Counted from the first letter of the stretch, positions 20,139 through 30,934 are shown. The stretch: DNA of 64,000 nt from Nemophila menziesii (GCA_029959085.1 JARWIR010000018.1:15995001-16059000), one strand, 5' to 3'. Numbers and translations: made by a program. Notes: a model not told the origin generated them from the sequence alone.

Positions 20139-22161
20139 ATGAAAATGGCACCAAGAAGAAACAGGAATAATGAAGAAGTAGATGAAGGAGAAGAAGGAGA
20201 AGAAGGGAGAAAAACAAGAACTTATAAAGAAACATACAAGTCAAATTTAACTTCACTTGTAAAGTTACTAAGTGAAGACAAATTTAAAGAACAACACATA
20301 GAATGGTGCAAGGAAACACCATTCTATGAATTACTAAATGGATTATACAAGTTAGTAAAAAGAAAAGATAAGTTTATACTTAGGAAAGGCGAAATAATAA
20401 CTCAAGAAATAATTAAATGCTACTCAAAACAGAAAAAGGGGTTCGTATTAGGAGAAAGTGTAATCAGACTAAAAAGAGAAGATGTAGCTGTTGTTATGGG
20501 AATTAAAGGTGGAGAGGAAGAATTCCCTACTATATGAAATGAAGAAGCCGGTGAATTAACGGATTGGCATGTCAAATACTTTGGAGAGAACAAAAGGGTG
20601 AAAACAACAGATATAAGAGAGTTGTTGAAGAATATGATTGAAGACATTCCAAATGTGGAGGGAGAAGGTGAAGAAGAAATGAAAGAAAGAAAAGAAAGAG
20701 TGGAGAAAGAAAGGAAGGAAGGCAGATTTCCCTTTGTTAATTACACTTTACATAATGGGGAATGTAATGTACTCAAATACAGGAAATGTAATCAAGAAAA
20801 GAGATATTAGGACAATCGAAATGATAAAAGACAAGATGACTGAATATGATTGGACAGGAAGACTTATAGAATTGCTAGAGGAATCCTTGGAAATCTATAG
20901 AAAGGCAAATCCAAAGAAAGTAATAGGATGCGTAACAGTTCTAGTGGTAAGAAACAACACTAATCTAAACATACCTATATATATATATATATAAGTTTAT
21001 AAACTGTACTAATATTATACTTTCTTATGTTGCACAGGCTTGGTTTTATGAATATACAGCTTTGGGAACAAAATTAAGGCCAAATGCTTGGCCAAGAATT
21101 CTGAGATGGAAGCTAGATGATAGAGACAGCAAGTATAAATCGGCAGTAATTGACAAACTCAGAAGAAAAGATGTAAACTAAAGATGAGATTTACATATAT
21201 ATAACTTAAACAGTTAATTAAAACTGTACATATCTTCCACAGGTTAGAAAGAAGATAGTCATAAGCGATGAGGAAAAAGAAAAACTTGGTTTAATAAAAG
21301 AGAATGAAGAAGAAGAAGAAGAAGAAGAAGAAGAAGAAGATGAAGATAGTGTCGTATCTCTGACACAAAGAGATTCAGAAGATGAGGAAGAGGAAGAGGA
21401 GAAGGAGGAGGAGGAAGAAGCCGAGGAAAAAGAAGAAGAAGAAAAAGGTAAAAAAATAGCGATAAAATGCATTAGGTTTCATACAGTATAAAACATGGAA
21501 TTCCATGTTTATAATAGTTAAATTTGGTCTTATAACTGTATAAGTATAACTAAATTTTTTTTTATTTGTTTTGATGGTTGCAGATGAAGAAGAAGAACAA
21601 GATACTACTATAAAAGATTTACATGAGGAATTAGATGGGGCTTACAAGCGACAACACATCATATAAAAGGAGAAATCCAAGCTGGAGAAACAATTAAAAG
21701 AAATAAACGAAAAAGAGAATAAGAAAATAAATAAGCTGGAAGAAACAAATAAAAAACTGAAAGATCGAGTAAACGAACTGGAGACGGAGAACACAGAGCT
21801 TCAGGTGCAACTAGTAGAAAAAGAGTCAATAATCAAAAAGCTCGAGGAAGAAAAGGAGGTGGACCACTATGTAGAGCGCGCAGTCGGCTATGGAATGTAC
21901 ATGGACACGTCGCCAGAGAAAAACAGAGGACAGGACAGGGAAGGAGGATTAGAAACAGAGAAAGAAAACGAGCCAACGGTGAATATGGAAACCGACAAAG
22001 AAAACGAGCCGGAGGTGACTATCGAACCCGGGACTGAGGTGAAAAAGGAAGCCAATAGTGAGGTAAATATGGAGACTGAGGTGGTAGTGCAAAAGGAGCA
22101 GGAAAGTGCGTTGCTTAAACACACACAAATAACAATTGTGTGTTGCAGGAACACAGAATAA
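20139..22161 (+). pseudogene. Broken multi-exon gene: DUF1985-like domain plus coiled coil
   Basis: Exons can be traced by frame continuity and GT-AG sites: about 20139-20946, 21038-21172, 21243-21447 and 21584-22161. The N-terminal part contains CKETPFYELLNGLY, VIRLKREDVAVVMGIKGGEE, and later LPRILRW-like AWPRILRWKLDD. That order resembles the DUF1985 / plant mobile domain proteins that often accompany Ulp1-like proteases in transposons. A Glu-rich tract and a long Lys/Glu/Leu coiled coil follow (about 21670-21860), then an acidic tail of repeated METDKENEP-like units. It is disabled by an in-frame TGA (20535-20537), a frameshift near 20725 and an in-frame TAA (21664-21666). No Ulp1 catalytic region was found. 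The family call is tentative; the exon structure is stronger. Confidence 0.5.
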
Positions 22162-22304
22162 GATATACAGAATATTTGTACACAGTAATAGATAATAGTG
22201 TACAGATAGTCTGAACATCTGATTGTGTGTTAATGTAACACACAATTGCTTGATGTGTGAGTTACAGTAACACAAAACAGTATGGACTTGTGTGTTAATG
22301 AAAA

Positions 22305-22435
22305 AATCTTTGAAAAAAAAAATTCGGGAAAAAATATTTCGAAAAAAAAAATCCCGAAAAAAAAATTCGGGAAAAAAAAATTTAAAAAAATATTTCGGAA
22401 AAAAAAATTCGAAAAAAAAAATGAAAAAATAAATT
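22305..22435. repeat. A-rich low-complexity repeat with TTCGGGAAAAA words
   Basis: This is an alternation of A-runs with TTCGGG, TTTCG and TCCCG words. It looks like a short degenerate tandem repeat. Lys-rich and Phe-rich frames on the two strands are artefacts of the composition. Confidence 0.6.
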
Positions 22436-22439
22436 CAGA

Positions 22440-22640
22440 TATTAAATATAAATATAATATAAATATATAATAAAATAAAAAACCATATAAGGGCAATAAT
22501 GGAAGGTAAATATGACCATGTGCTTAATTGAGAATTAAGTTGAAAATTTGTGAGTAAGTAGGAAGTAATTTCCTCCTTCCTTTTTTTTTTTGAGAATGAA
22601 AAGTGAGGAAGTGTAATTAATTGGGAATTATCTCTTTTTT
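22440..22640. repeat. Direct repeat, left copy
   Basis: About 200 bases that align with 23195-23410 in the same direction. Shared words include AAGGGYAATARTG, GAGTAAGTWGGAAG, CCTCCTT followed by a T-run and TTGAGAAT, and GRTAATTATC. Together they bracket the GT-rich block. Confidence 0.6.
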
Positions 22641-22864
22641 AAATTATATGGTCGCGCGTGTGTTTTGGAATTTGGAAAATCTTTTTTTGTGTGTTATACC
22701 AACACACAAAACAAATTATCGAAATTAAAAATTAAATAAATTAAAAAAAATCATAGACGTAAATATTAGTTTGTCTCGTCTAAAAATGCAAATCTCTTAT
22801 TTTTACGATTTTATTAGAATTAGTTATGATTTTTTTTTTAAATTCACGGACGCGCGCTGTGAAG

Positions 22865-23165
22865 GTGATTGTGGTGAATGAACTAGTCGGTGGTGATTGG
22901 TGGTGACGGAACTAGTCGGTGGTGGTTATAAGCGAAGATGGTGGTCGGCGGAGAATAATGGTGGTGATGGTGGTAGGTTGGGGTGGTGTTGGGGGTGGTG
23001 GAGGTGGGTGGTGGTGGGGATGGGTGGAGGTGGGTGGTTGTGGATGGTGGTGGGAGTGGTGGGGGTAGTGGGGTGGTGGTGGGGGTAGTGGGGGTGTCGG
23101 TGGAGAATGTATGAGGTGGTGGTGATAAGTCGGTGGTAAATGCATGAGGTGGTGGTGGTCAATGG
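22865..23165. repeat. GGTGGT-rich low-complexity block
   Basis: About 300 bases made almost entirely of GGTGG, GGGTGG and GGTAGTGGGG words. The overlapping 60-80 codon frames on both strands (Gly/Trp-rich and His/Pro-rich) have no independent support. The strong G bias on one strand makes G-quadruplex formation plausible. Confidence 0.7.
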
Positions 23166-23194
23166 TGGAGGCCGGATTTTTATAATAAAAAGAA

Positions 23195-23410
23195 AATAGA
23201 ATAAATAAATAATATATTATGAATATTATATAATGAAGATAAAAAAATAAATTAAAATGACATTAAGGGTAATAGTGAAAGATAAGTTTGACAAAGTGTT
23301 TAACTGAGAACTAATCTTATAAACTATGAGTAAGTTGGAAGGAGTTCCCTCCTTTTTTTTTGAGAATTAAATTTGAAGATTCGTAATTAGTTGATAATTA
23401 TCCCTATTTT
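23195..23410. repeat. Direct repeat, right copy
   Basis: The partner of 22440-22640. The stretch after it (23411-23580) is non-coding and continues, across the Copia insertion, into the C-rich sequence at 28372. Confidence 0.6.
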
Positions 23411-23580
23411 AAATCTTCCTCGTTAAATCTACTCGTTATTCTTAAATGGGACATTTACTTTCTACATTCAACTCACCCCCCAAAATTATAAACAACATCC
23501 ACACCCTAACCAGAAATTGAAAGCCAACTAATAGGGATAAAAACCCCAAAATACCCCTCCAGTCACTAATATATAACACC

Positions 23581-23794
23581 TGATAAAATAGAGAGGAGAA
23601 AGAATAGAGAGAATAGAGAGAAGAGTTTGTTATTGATTAATTGCTTATGTTTACAATCTATTGATCACATATATATACAAGTATTTGATTCTATAGAAGA
23701 TGCTAACAACTTCTTGTTACAAGTTGTTAGTTATATGAGCTGTCATTTCTCTTTCCAGCTGTATTACTTGATTGCTAAGTCTTGTATCTTATCA
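23581..23794 (-). repeat. 3' LTR of Copia 1
   Basis: 214 bases from TGATAAAATAG to CTTATCA on the plus strand. The pol stop codon lies just inside this LTR, so the last ten or so codons of pol are LTR-encoded. Confidence 0.95.
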
Positions 23795-26700
23795 TCCCCC
23801 CTCAAGCTAAGCATGTTTAGCATGGGAAGCTTGTGAAGTAAAGAAGTAAAGATAGAAACTCCAAGACCTTTAGTCAGAATGTCAGCAATTTGATCTGGAG
23901 AGGAAACATGATGCAAGTGAAGAAGCTTGGATTTAACTTGTTCTCGAACAAAATGAAAGTCTACATCTATGTGTCTTGTTCGTGTATGAAACACAGGATT
24001 AGTTACTAAAGCTAGAGCAGACAAGTTATCACACGCAAGAGTGGGAGTGACAACATCTATGTGAAGACTTTTAAGTAAGAAAGTAAACCATTTTATCTCA
24101 GCTGATACATGAGCTAAAGCTCTGTATTCTGCTTCAGTTGATGATCTCGAGACCGTTGTTTGTCGTTTTGATCCCCAAGAAACCAGATTCTTGCCTAAGA
24201 AAATGCAATATCCAGTTGTGGAGCGCCTATCTAAGGCATTGCTGGCCCAATCTGAATCTGAAAAAGCATGAAGAGTTGAAGTAGAAGGTGTGAAATGAAG
24301 ACTATAGTGAATAGTTCCTTTAATGTATCTTAGTAGTTTCTTTAAGGCTTCATAATCTCCATTGGTAGGTTTATGCATAGACTGACATATTTGATTCACA
24401 GAAAAGGCAATGTCAGGTCTTGTAATAGTAAGATATTGTAATGCTCCAGTTAAACTTCGAAATAAAAATGGATCTTCAAATAATTGTGTGTTGTAATTTG
24501 TAGAAACCATATATTTGCTTAGGGTAGGAGTAGTTGATGCTTTACATTCACTTAGACCTGCCCTCTTTAGAATTGTCAAAGCATAATTAGCTTGAGATAC
24601 AACTAAGCCTTCACCATGAGAAGTAATCTCAAGCCCAAGGAAATAAGATAATATGCCCAAATCTTTCATTTGAAATCTTCTCTTTAAGGCTTGAATGATC
24701 ACTAGAATGGAGTCACTATTTGCTCCAGTTACTAAGATATCATCAACATATACGAGGATGATGGTTAGAGTAGAAGAAGAGCCCTTAACAAACATGGAAG
24801 AGTCTGCTGAGCTAGAAATAAAACCATGATCAATTAGAAAAGAATAAAGTAGAGAATACCAAGCTCTTGGTGCTTGTTTGAGACCATATAATGATCTATT
24901 TAATTTGCATACATATGATGGTTGTTCAGCGCTAATAAACCCCGAAGGTTGAGCCATATATACCTCCTCATCAATTTGACCATGTAGAAACGCATTAGAG
25001 ACATCAAGTTGCCTGATTTCCCACTTGTTTGAAACAGCTAAGGCAAGAATTATACGAATGGTTTGATGTTTAACCACGGGACTAAAGGTTTCAGTATAGT
25101 CTAATCCATATTCTTGGAGAAATCCACGAGCAACAAGCCTAGCTTTATACCTAGCAATAGAGCCATTCGCATTTCTTTTAATTTTGTATATCCATTTACA
25201 AGTAATTGGTGTTCTACCAATTGGAGCTGGGACAAGAGTCCAAGTGTTTTGACTAATCAAAGCATCATATTCTTCCTTCATTGCATCCAACCAATGTTGA
25301 GATTGAAATGCTTCTTTGAAAGATACAGGTTCAACAAGTGGGGGAGTTTGAGTGAGCATTTGACATTTGTAAGATGGTTTAAGAGAACCTGTTTGTCTCC
25401 TTGTGATCATGTGGTGTTTGGGAGGTTGAGGTGGGGCTGGAGGTTGAGTTATTAAACTTGAAGATGGTTGAGTAGAAGACATAGAAGAGTTAGTTTCTTG
25501 AGATGAATTATCAGTAGTTGAAGGAGAACTATGATTTGGTAAGGGATCAAATGGATGTGAAAGTGATGAAAGATTTATAGAGGGAAAAAGATCCACAAAA
25601 CTTGATGTGTTTGGAACTATATTAGAAGAGATGGTTATATTTGAAGCAAAAGGAAAGGTTGTCTCATCAAACCTCACATGTCTTGAGATATATAGTTTTG
25701 ATGAGCTAAGAGATTGACATTTATAGCCTTTAGAATAAGAGCAATAGCCCAAGAACACACACCTTTCAGAGGTAGGTGTAAACTTGTGTGTGTTATATGG
25801 CTTAATCCATGGATAGCATAAACACCCAAGAACCCGTAGATGATTATAAGTAGGCTTAATCTGAAACAAAATTTCATAAGGACAAAGGTTATTCAGTGAA
25901 GGACTTGGTAGAATATTTATCAAATACACAGCTGTAGAGAGAGCTTCACACCAATACTTCATAGGGAGAGAAGCATGAGTTAGCATAGATAGTGTAGTCT
26001 CTATTAAGTGCATGTGTTTGCGCTCAGAAACTCCATTTTGTTCAGGAGTGTGAGGGCAAGAAGTTTGATGAATTATCCCTAATGATTGAAGATAAAGTTT
26101 GAATGCATTGCTTGTGTACTCTCCTCCATTGTCAGATCTTAAACACTTGATAGTAGTTTGAAATTGGTTTTGAATAAGTGTAGAAAATGACTTAAACACT
26201 TCATATACTTCTGATTTATATCTCAATGGATAAACCCAGCTGAACCTGCTATAATCATCTACAAATAGCACATAATATGTAAAAGAAGAGCAAGAAGCTG
26301 TATGAGCTGGTCCCCAAACATCAGTATGAATAATATCAAAAGGTTTCAGTGACTTAGATGCAGATAAAGTAAAAGGTAGTTTATGTGCTTTGGATATAGC
26401 ACAAGAGTTACATTTAATTCCAAAATGATCTAGTCTAGTATTTAAAGTACAAGATAATGGAACTAAAGCTTGTGAAGATGGATGTCCTAGCCGTAAATGC
26501 CACAACACAGCTGAAGATGAGGTCACTTTTGAAGACAAACACTTCAGGGACTTATTTATGCAATTATGAGCTTTTATAGGAGATGTAATTTCTCCTGATG
26601 TTAAAGGATATAACCCATCCTTACAAGGGCCCTGAAATAGCAGTTTGTGTGAGATAGCATCATAAATTGAGACTGAACTTGAAGAGAAAGTAATCACACA

Positions 26701-27333
26701 ATTATTATCAGCTGTAAACTTTGAGATAGATAGTAGATTTGAAGATATAGATGGTACATGAAGTATAGACTTTAATGAGAAAGCTGAGTGAGGGGTTAGA
26801 AGCTTACTATGGCCAATATTCGCAATTTCAAGAGCTTGACCATTGCCTACTGAAACAGAACTTGATCCATTATAAGACTGAGATTGTTGAAGAAGAGTAG
26901 AATCATTAGTTACATGGCTGTTTGCACCACTATCCAAATACCATGTTTCAGGATCATAATTTGTAATTTGATTATAGGGTGCTGAAGTAGCATTGTGTTG
27001 ATGATTATTATTGTTCGAATGAGCAGCTAAAACAACACGGTTTTGAGCTCTTGGTGAAGGATAATTCACCATATCAGCCCTATACCAACAATCAAGTGCA
27101 CTATGTCCAATTCTAGTGCAAATTTGACAAGTAGGAGCATTAGAGTTCATACCATAGTGTTTGAGATGAAGGAGCTCCAAGTATAGAAGAATTTTGATTT
27201 GAAAATTGTCTTCCTCTGCCTCGATTAGCATATCCTCTACCACGATTTGAAGGACCACGACCTCTACCAACATTCGTTGCAGAATTTTGATTGGAGGAAG
27301 AGAATAAGGCAGTGTGTTGATGAGAGTTATCAA
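23764..27333 (-). CDS. Copia 1 Pol polyprotein
   Basis: The open frame is 1189 codons. Its first 60 or so residues lie in the wrong frame over the gag 3' end, so real coding begins near 27165. Domains in order are a zinc knuckle CQICTRIGHSALDC (69-82), protease DSG (134-136), a GAG-pre-integrase HLRLGHPS block, integrase with IHTDVWGP and RSDNGGEY and the Glu in NGVSERKH, reverse transcriptase with LDVSNAFLHG and LYGLKQAPRAWY and YVDD (about 860), and RNase H with SDSDWA, STEAEYRAL and CDNLSAL, then IADILTKGL. All catalytic residues are present. Together they cut the polyprotein, copy RNA to DNA and integrate it. I see no internal stop, so it is potentially functional if the gag frame is rejoined. 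Confidence 0.93.
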   Translation of the reverse strand: MITLINTLPYSLPPIKILQRMLVEVVVLQIVVEDMLIEAEEDNFQIKILLYLELLHLKHYGMNSNAPTCQICTRIGHSALDCWYRADMVNYPSPRAQNRVVLAAHSNNNNHQHNATSAPYNQITNYDPETWYLDSGANSHVTNDSTLLQQSQSYNGSSSVSVGNGQALEIANIGHSKLLTPHSAFSLKSILHVPSISSNLLSISKFTADNNCVITFSSSSVSIYDAISHKLLFQGPCKDGLYPLTSGEITSPIKAHNCINKSLKCLSSKVTSSSAVLWHLRLGHPSSQALVPLSCTLNTRLDHFGIKCNSCAISKAHKLPFTLSASKSLKPFDIIHTDVWGPAHTASCSSFTYYVLFVDDYSRFSWVYPLRYKSEVYEVFKSFSTLIQNQFQTTIKCLRSDNGGEYTSNAFKLYLQSLGIIHQTSCPHTPEQNGVSERKHMHLIETTLSMLTHASLPMKYWCEALSTAVYLINILPSPSLNNLCPYEILFQIKPTYNHLRVLGCLCYPWIKPYNTHKFTPTSERCVFLGYCSYSKGYKCQSLSSSKLYISRHVRFDETTFPFASNITISSNIVPNTSSFVDLFPSINLSSLSHPFDPLPNHSSPSTTDNSSQETNSSMSSTQPSSSLITQPPAPPQPPKHHMITRRQTGSLKPSYKCQMLTQTPPLVEPVSFKEAFQSQHWLDAMKEEYDALISQNTWTLVPAPIGRTPITCKWIYKIKRNANGSIARYKARLVARGFLQEYGLDYTETFSPVVKHQTIRIILALAVSNKWEIRQLDVSNAFLHGQIDEEVYMAQPSGFISAEQPSYVCKLNRSLYGLKQAPRAWYSLLYSFLIDHGFISSSADSSMFVKGSSSTLTIILVYVDDILVTGANSDSILVIIQALKRRFQMKDLGILSYFLGLEITSHGEGLVVSQANYALTILKRAGLSECKASTTPTLSKYMVSTNYNTQLFEDPFLFRSLTGALQYLTITRPDIAFSVNQICQSMHKPTNGDYEALKKLLRYIKGTIHYSLHFTPSTSTLHAFSDSDWASNALDRRSTTGYCIFLGKNLVSWGSKRQTTVSRSSTEAEYRALAHVSAEIKWFTFLLKSLHIDVVTPTLACDNLSALALVTNPVFHTRTRHIDVDFHFVREQVKSKLLHLHHVSSPDQIADILTKGLGVSIFTSLLHKLPMLNMLSLRGDDKIQDLAIK
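23795..23806 (-). other. Polypurine tract of Copia 1
   Basis: On the minus strand CTTGAGGGGGGA directly precedes the 3' LTR. It is the plus-strand priming site. Confidence 0.8.
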
Positions 27334-27991
27334 TTGATTCAGACATTTTCATATGGAGTTCTTCAGATACAAGTAAACTTCCAAGTGAGTGAAAGCTAAG
27401 TGTTGAGGATTGAGCATTGGTAATTCTTATACTTGACTTGAATTGATTATATTCAGCAGGTAATCCTTTGAGTGTATACATAATCACATCTTCAAGTGGT
27501 AACGAAGCAGCAGCTGTGTCTAAGCCATCACAAATATCTTGTATGCTAGTTAAATACTCAGTCATTGTTTTCTCCCCTTTCTTAAGATTACATAGCTTCA
27601 TTTTTAGTTGATGAACATGTGTTCTACACTGATTTACGAACAATTCTTCAAGTTTTACCCAAACATCATGAGCAGTTTGAGATCTAACTACCTGTGAGAA
27701 GACTGAAGGTATCATCGAGGATAGAAGTGAGACCTTCAGTTGATGATCTTCAATTAGCCACGTCGAATATGAAGAATCAGCTGATGAAGGTGGAGAAGTT
27801 GATTTAGCGACATGATTTAAGTAGCCATGAGCCTCTAACACAGCTTCGAGTTGAGCTTTCCACAGCACATAATTTGTAGAATCAAGCTTAATTTGGACGA
27901 GAGATGACCAATTTTGGCGAAGTAAGAGTAATCCAGCTGGTATTTCTGCGCTGGATGAAATGTGTGGTGTTGATGTTGAAGAAGAGGTCAT
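27140..27991 (-). CDS. Copia 1 Gag
   Basis: The 283-residue protein starts from the first true ATG (27991); the frame is open a few codons further upstream but without ATG. It has the Copia gag fold region (UBN2-like) with YVLWKAQLEAVL near residue 42, HDVWVKLEELF near 108 and a TLKGLPAEYNQFKSSI block. An Arg/Gly-rich RNA-binding tail follows (GRGRGPSNRGRGYANRGRG). The frame ends at 27140, before the zinc knuckle, which lies in the pol frame one base off. Gag assembles the virus-like particle and packages RNA. Confidence 0.88.
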   Translation of the reverse strand: MTSSSTSTPHISSSAEIPAGLLLLRQNWSSLVQIKLDSTNYVLWKAQLEAVLEAHGYLNHVAKSTSPPSSADSSYSTWLIEDHQLKVSLLSSMIPSVFSQVVRSQTAHDVWVKLEELFVNQCRTHVHQLKMKLCNLKKGEKTMTEYLTSIQDICDGLDTAAASLPLEDVIMYTLKGLPAEYNQFKSSIRITNAQSSTLSFHSLGSLLVSEELHMKMSESIDNSHQHTALFSSSNQNSATNVGRGRGPSNRGRGYANRGRGRQFSNQNSSILGAPSSQTLWYEL

Positions 27992-28145
27992 GTTTGTATT
28001 AAGCAAGACAGCAGAGAAGATAAAAACAGAGAATAGAGACGATTTGAGAAATGCGGAAGAAAAGATCGATGTTTAGTTCGAAGAATAGCAAAGCTTCATG
28101 AGTTGCGCCATTAATGGCGATGAAGAAGCTTGTTTCTTCATAATA

Positions 28146-28157
28146 GCTCTGATACCA
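28146..28157 (-). other. Primer-binding site of Copia 1 (initiator tRNA-Met)
   Basis: On the minus strand TGGTATCAGAGC directly abuts the 5' LTR. This is the classic plant Copia complement of the initiator methionine tRNA 3' end. Confidence 0.95.
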
Positions 28158-28371
28158 TGATAAAATAGAGAGGAGAAAGAATAGAGAGAATAGAGAGAAG
28201 AGTTTGTTATTGATTAATTGCTTATGTTTACAATCTATTGATCACATATATATACAAGTATTTGATTCTATAGAAGATGCTAACAACTTCTTGTTACAAG
28301 TTGTTAGTTATATGAGCTGTCATTTCTCTTTCCAGCTGTATTACTTGATTGCTAAGTCTTGTATCTTATCA
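28158..28371 (-). repeat. 5' LTR of Copia 1
   Basis: 214 bases that appear identical to 23581-23794. The promoter would face left; a TATATATA stretch occurs in the middle of the LTR. Confidence 0.95.
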
Positions 28372-28376
28372 ACACC

Positions 28377-29296
28377 AACCCAACCCCTTTTTTCTCTCAG
28401 CATACCCAACCCCGCTCCACCCCCTCCCTTCCACTCTTCTTCTCTGTGATAGTGAACAACCCACCACCGCCCCCTACAATCTAACAATACTACTGCATCA
28501 CCTACCACCACTTGCCCTTTCTCTCTCCCTGTTCTCTCTTGCTAGCCATCCCACTCCACCCCTTGAGCCCTCGCGCCACCACCATCCCTACCTACCCAGA
28601 ACCACCGTCTTCAGCACCATCACCACCCACAATCTTCATCAACAGCAGACCCTGACCTCCTCCGTCCATCTCTGCGCCGCCACCATCAACAGCAGCAGAT
28701 TCAATTTTCACAGCTTCGAATCCAATTGTCCAGTAAAAGCATCAATGGTGTTACTAGTGGTCGGCCCATCAGCAGCTTCGAATCCAATTGAATCGTGGTC
28801 TAGCCCATCAACAATCAACTTATCAAGTATATGGAGCCGACCCAAGACTGAAACCCTCGTGAACCCCTGGGCCACCACCATCGGCAATATCACCATCGTC
28901 TTCACCACCATCACCAACACTAAAACCCTGCCGTTCCACACCCACCCCATCGAACCCCGCCATCACCCTCAGCTTCACCATATGGTACGGGGGAATCAAA
29001 AGCCACCCCAGCTTCACCTCTCACCTTCATCACCCAGCCCACCCCACTGGGACAATAGCCAGTGCCGAAAAGAAGCTTGCTGAACGGAGATACCCACCAT
29101 GGGTCTAGCCCAAGAAGAACAGCGTGGTGAGTACAGCCTGTCGAGGCAAGTCAAGCAATGGGACAACCAATCGGGAAATCAATAGCCATCTCTTCACCAC
29201 CATGGGCAATACAACCATGGGTCCAGTGCTCATTTGAATTTTTTATCTTCACCACCGAATTGACCATTACTAGCAGCAGCCCAGATCGAGTTCCAG
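28377..29296 (+). other. C-rich, low-complexity region
   Basis: This is rich in CCACC, CCCACC and CATC words. One frame is open for 244 codons (28349-29083), but it starts inside the Copia LTR and encodes only Pro/Ser/Thr/His-rich sequence with no domain. I treat it as non-coding or a decayed 5' region. It contains a tandem partial duplicate (GCAGCTTCGAATCCAATTG occurs twice, near 28710 and 28770). Confidence 0.5.
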
Positions 29297-30934
29297 CCCC
29301 GTGAAGTGAAGTCCAGCCCCGTGATGCCTTTATTACTGTCTGATTTAGTAATTCATTGTTGTATGGTATTTTAGTAATTCAGTGTTGTTTGAATTGAAGT
29401 ATTGAAAAAGGATTTTTTTTTGTCATTGTTTAACTAAATCAAAACACCAAGTTGTTCATTGCAATTCATTGTTAAAACACAGCTTCTGCAGATATTTTTG
29501 GAGTTTTTTTGTGTACATGATCTTGTACTATGTGTGTTGATGGGCCAGGTAGTTGAATCATGTGTTCTTGGGTTGGTGTTGAAGGGGCCAGGAGATTAAC
29601 AATGTTAGCTGTTTTTGTTTGGTTATATACAATATAGGTGCAACCCCATCGAGTTAATAAGCGAGATGGGTCTGTACCAGTATGGGAGTTGAGTTACTAT
29701 AATAGGCAAGTTAAAAACTGTTGCGAAAAACGTCGCGGGTCCATCCCCATCACGAGGAGGGGTAAAATAGACAAGAACCTAAACAGAAAGTTAGGAATTG
29801 GATGTAATTAAGATTTTTTCAGTTTGGATGTATTTTATTAATATTTGGGAATTGAGGCTGGAAAAAGTAATTCCTCTTCTTAAATATCCCTCGTTAAATC
29901 TTCACGTTATTTTTAAAAAAAAATTCGTTAAATCTCCTCGTTATTCTTTAAATTTCTCTTTATATTTTAAACCTATCCTTATATTTTTGTTTCTGTATTC
30001 ACTGATGCCATCTATTGTTAAGATGCATATTTAATATAAGATCGACCTTATTATGATTCCTTGTGTATTATTGATTGGTCCTTTGGGTGGATAGTATTTA
30101 GGATTAGTAAAAAAAAGCTATGCGCTTTCTCTATGTGCCAATACTATGTGTATTTTCACCTTCACTGTGTGAACATTTTTGTTAAAATTAGCTTTGTGAA
30201 TGTTTCTTGGACGATGATTATTGTTTCCATGGTTCATCTACACCTTTACTTTCAGATATCTGCTAACATAGCTAATAAGACTAATATCATAATATTAAAG
30301 AAATTAAAAAAGAAATGGACAAAATGACACAATAAAAAACTAGATGAAATGCTATTTAACTTTTGTTATATGTTGTGTTCCAAGCAACATTCAATCTAAA
30401 CAAGATGAGGTAATCACGAACCTATTGTATTTAGAGAAAGTTAAAAATAAAGATTGCACAAATTCAAGTGACAACCATTTCAAGACATTAATAGCAATAA
30501 AATATTCAGGAAAAAATGGACATTAATACAAACATCATCAGCTGAGGCCTGTTGTATAAATCATTAGCCTCGCCCTCCATTATAGGATAACCAGCCATAA
30601 GTGAATTTTGTGCTCCTATATACAACTAATTGTATATGTTCTTGTAGACACACTATGTAGACATTATTCACTAAAACTGAGAGCAACACTAAATTTCATT
30701 TTTCACTGCTTGCTTACTCGTTTTGATACCAGATAACATTTGCTACAAAAATAATAATTAAAAGTTCAACATTTGTAAACTAATATCCCTCAATACAAAT
30801 ACTAAAACTTGCATTAAAACATAAAATAAACAACATAACTAATTCAATTAATCCTGATTTGAAACCTGAAAATCTTTTACTGAATAAGGGTGACTACAGA
30901 TTGGTACAGAGCCATGAAGAGACTGTAAATTTAA
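29297..30934. repeat. Segmental duplication, copy 2 (3' flank of PPR gene C)
   Basis: The partner of 6580-8518. It lacks the LTR-element insertion and so shows the empty site (CCAGCCCCGTGAAG) near 29297. A segment at about 30330-30540 is not present in copy 1. Confidence 0.8.
29638..29811 (+). other. Exon-like 57-codon segment, copy 2
   Basis: This copy has the same splice-acceptor-like CAATATAG and the same 57-codon translation as 6983-7156; the only change I see is the stop, TAA instead of TAG. Function unknown. Confidence 0.3.

Larger units (their letters stand above)
23581..28371 (-). mobile_element. Copia LTR retrotransposon 1, full length and young
   Basis: The 4791-base element is flanked by a perfect 5-base target duplication ACACC (23576-23580 and 28372-28376). 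The LTRs are 214 bases each and look identical base for base. Read on the minus strand the order is 5' LTR, initiator-Met primer-binding site, gag, protease, integrase, reverse transcriptase, RNase H, polypurine tract, 3' LTR. The integrase-before-RT order defines Copia. Identical LTRs imply a very recent insertion. The only defect I see is a one-base frame change between gag and pol. Confidence 0.96.

Noticed and set aside
21218..21472. Ser-rich minus-strand frame
   Set aside because: It is the complement of a GAAGAA-repeat exon encoding poly-Glu.
22230..22496. Phe-rich and Lys-rich frames
   Set aside because: They arise from A-rich low-complexity DNA.
22897..23162. Overlapping Gly/Trp-rich and His/Pro-rich frames
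   Set aside because: Both strands are open because the DNA is a GGTGG low-complexity block.
28349..29083. 244-codon frame after Copia 1
   Set aside because: It begins inside the Copia LTR and consists of Pro/Ser/Thr/His-rich sequence from C-rich repeats, with no domain.
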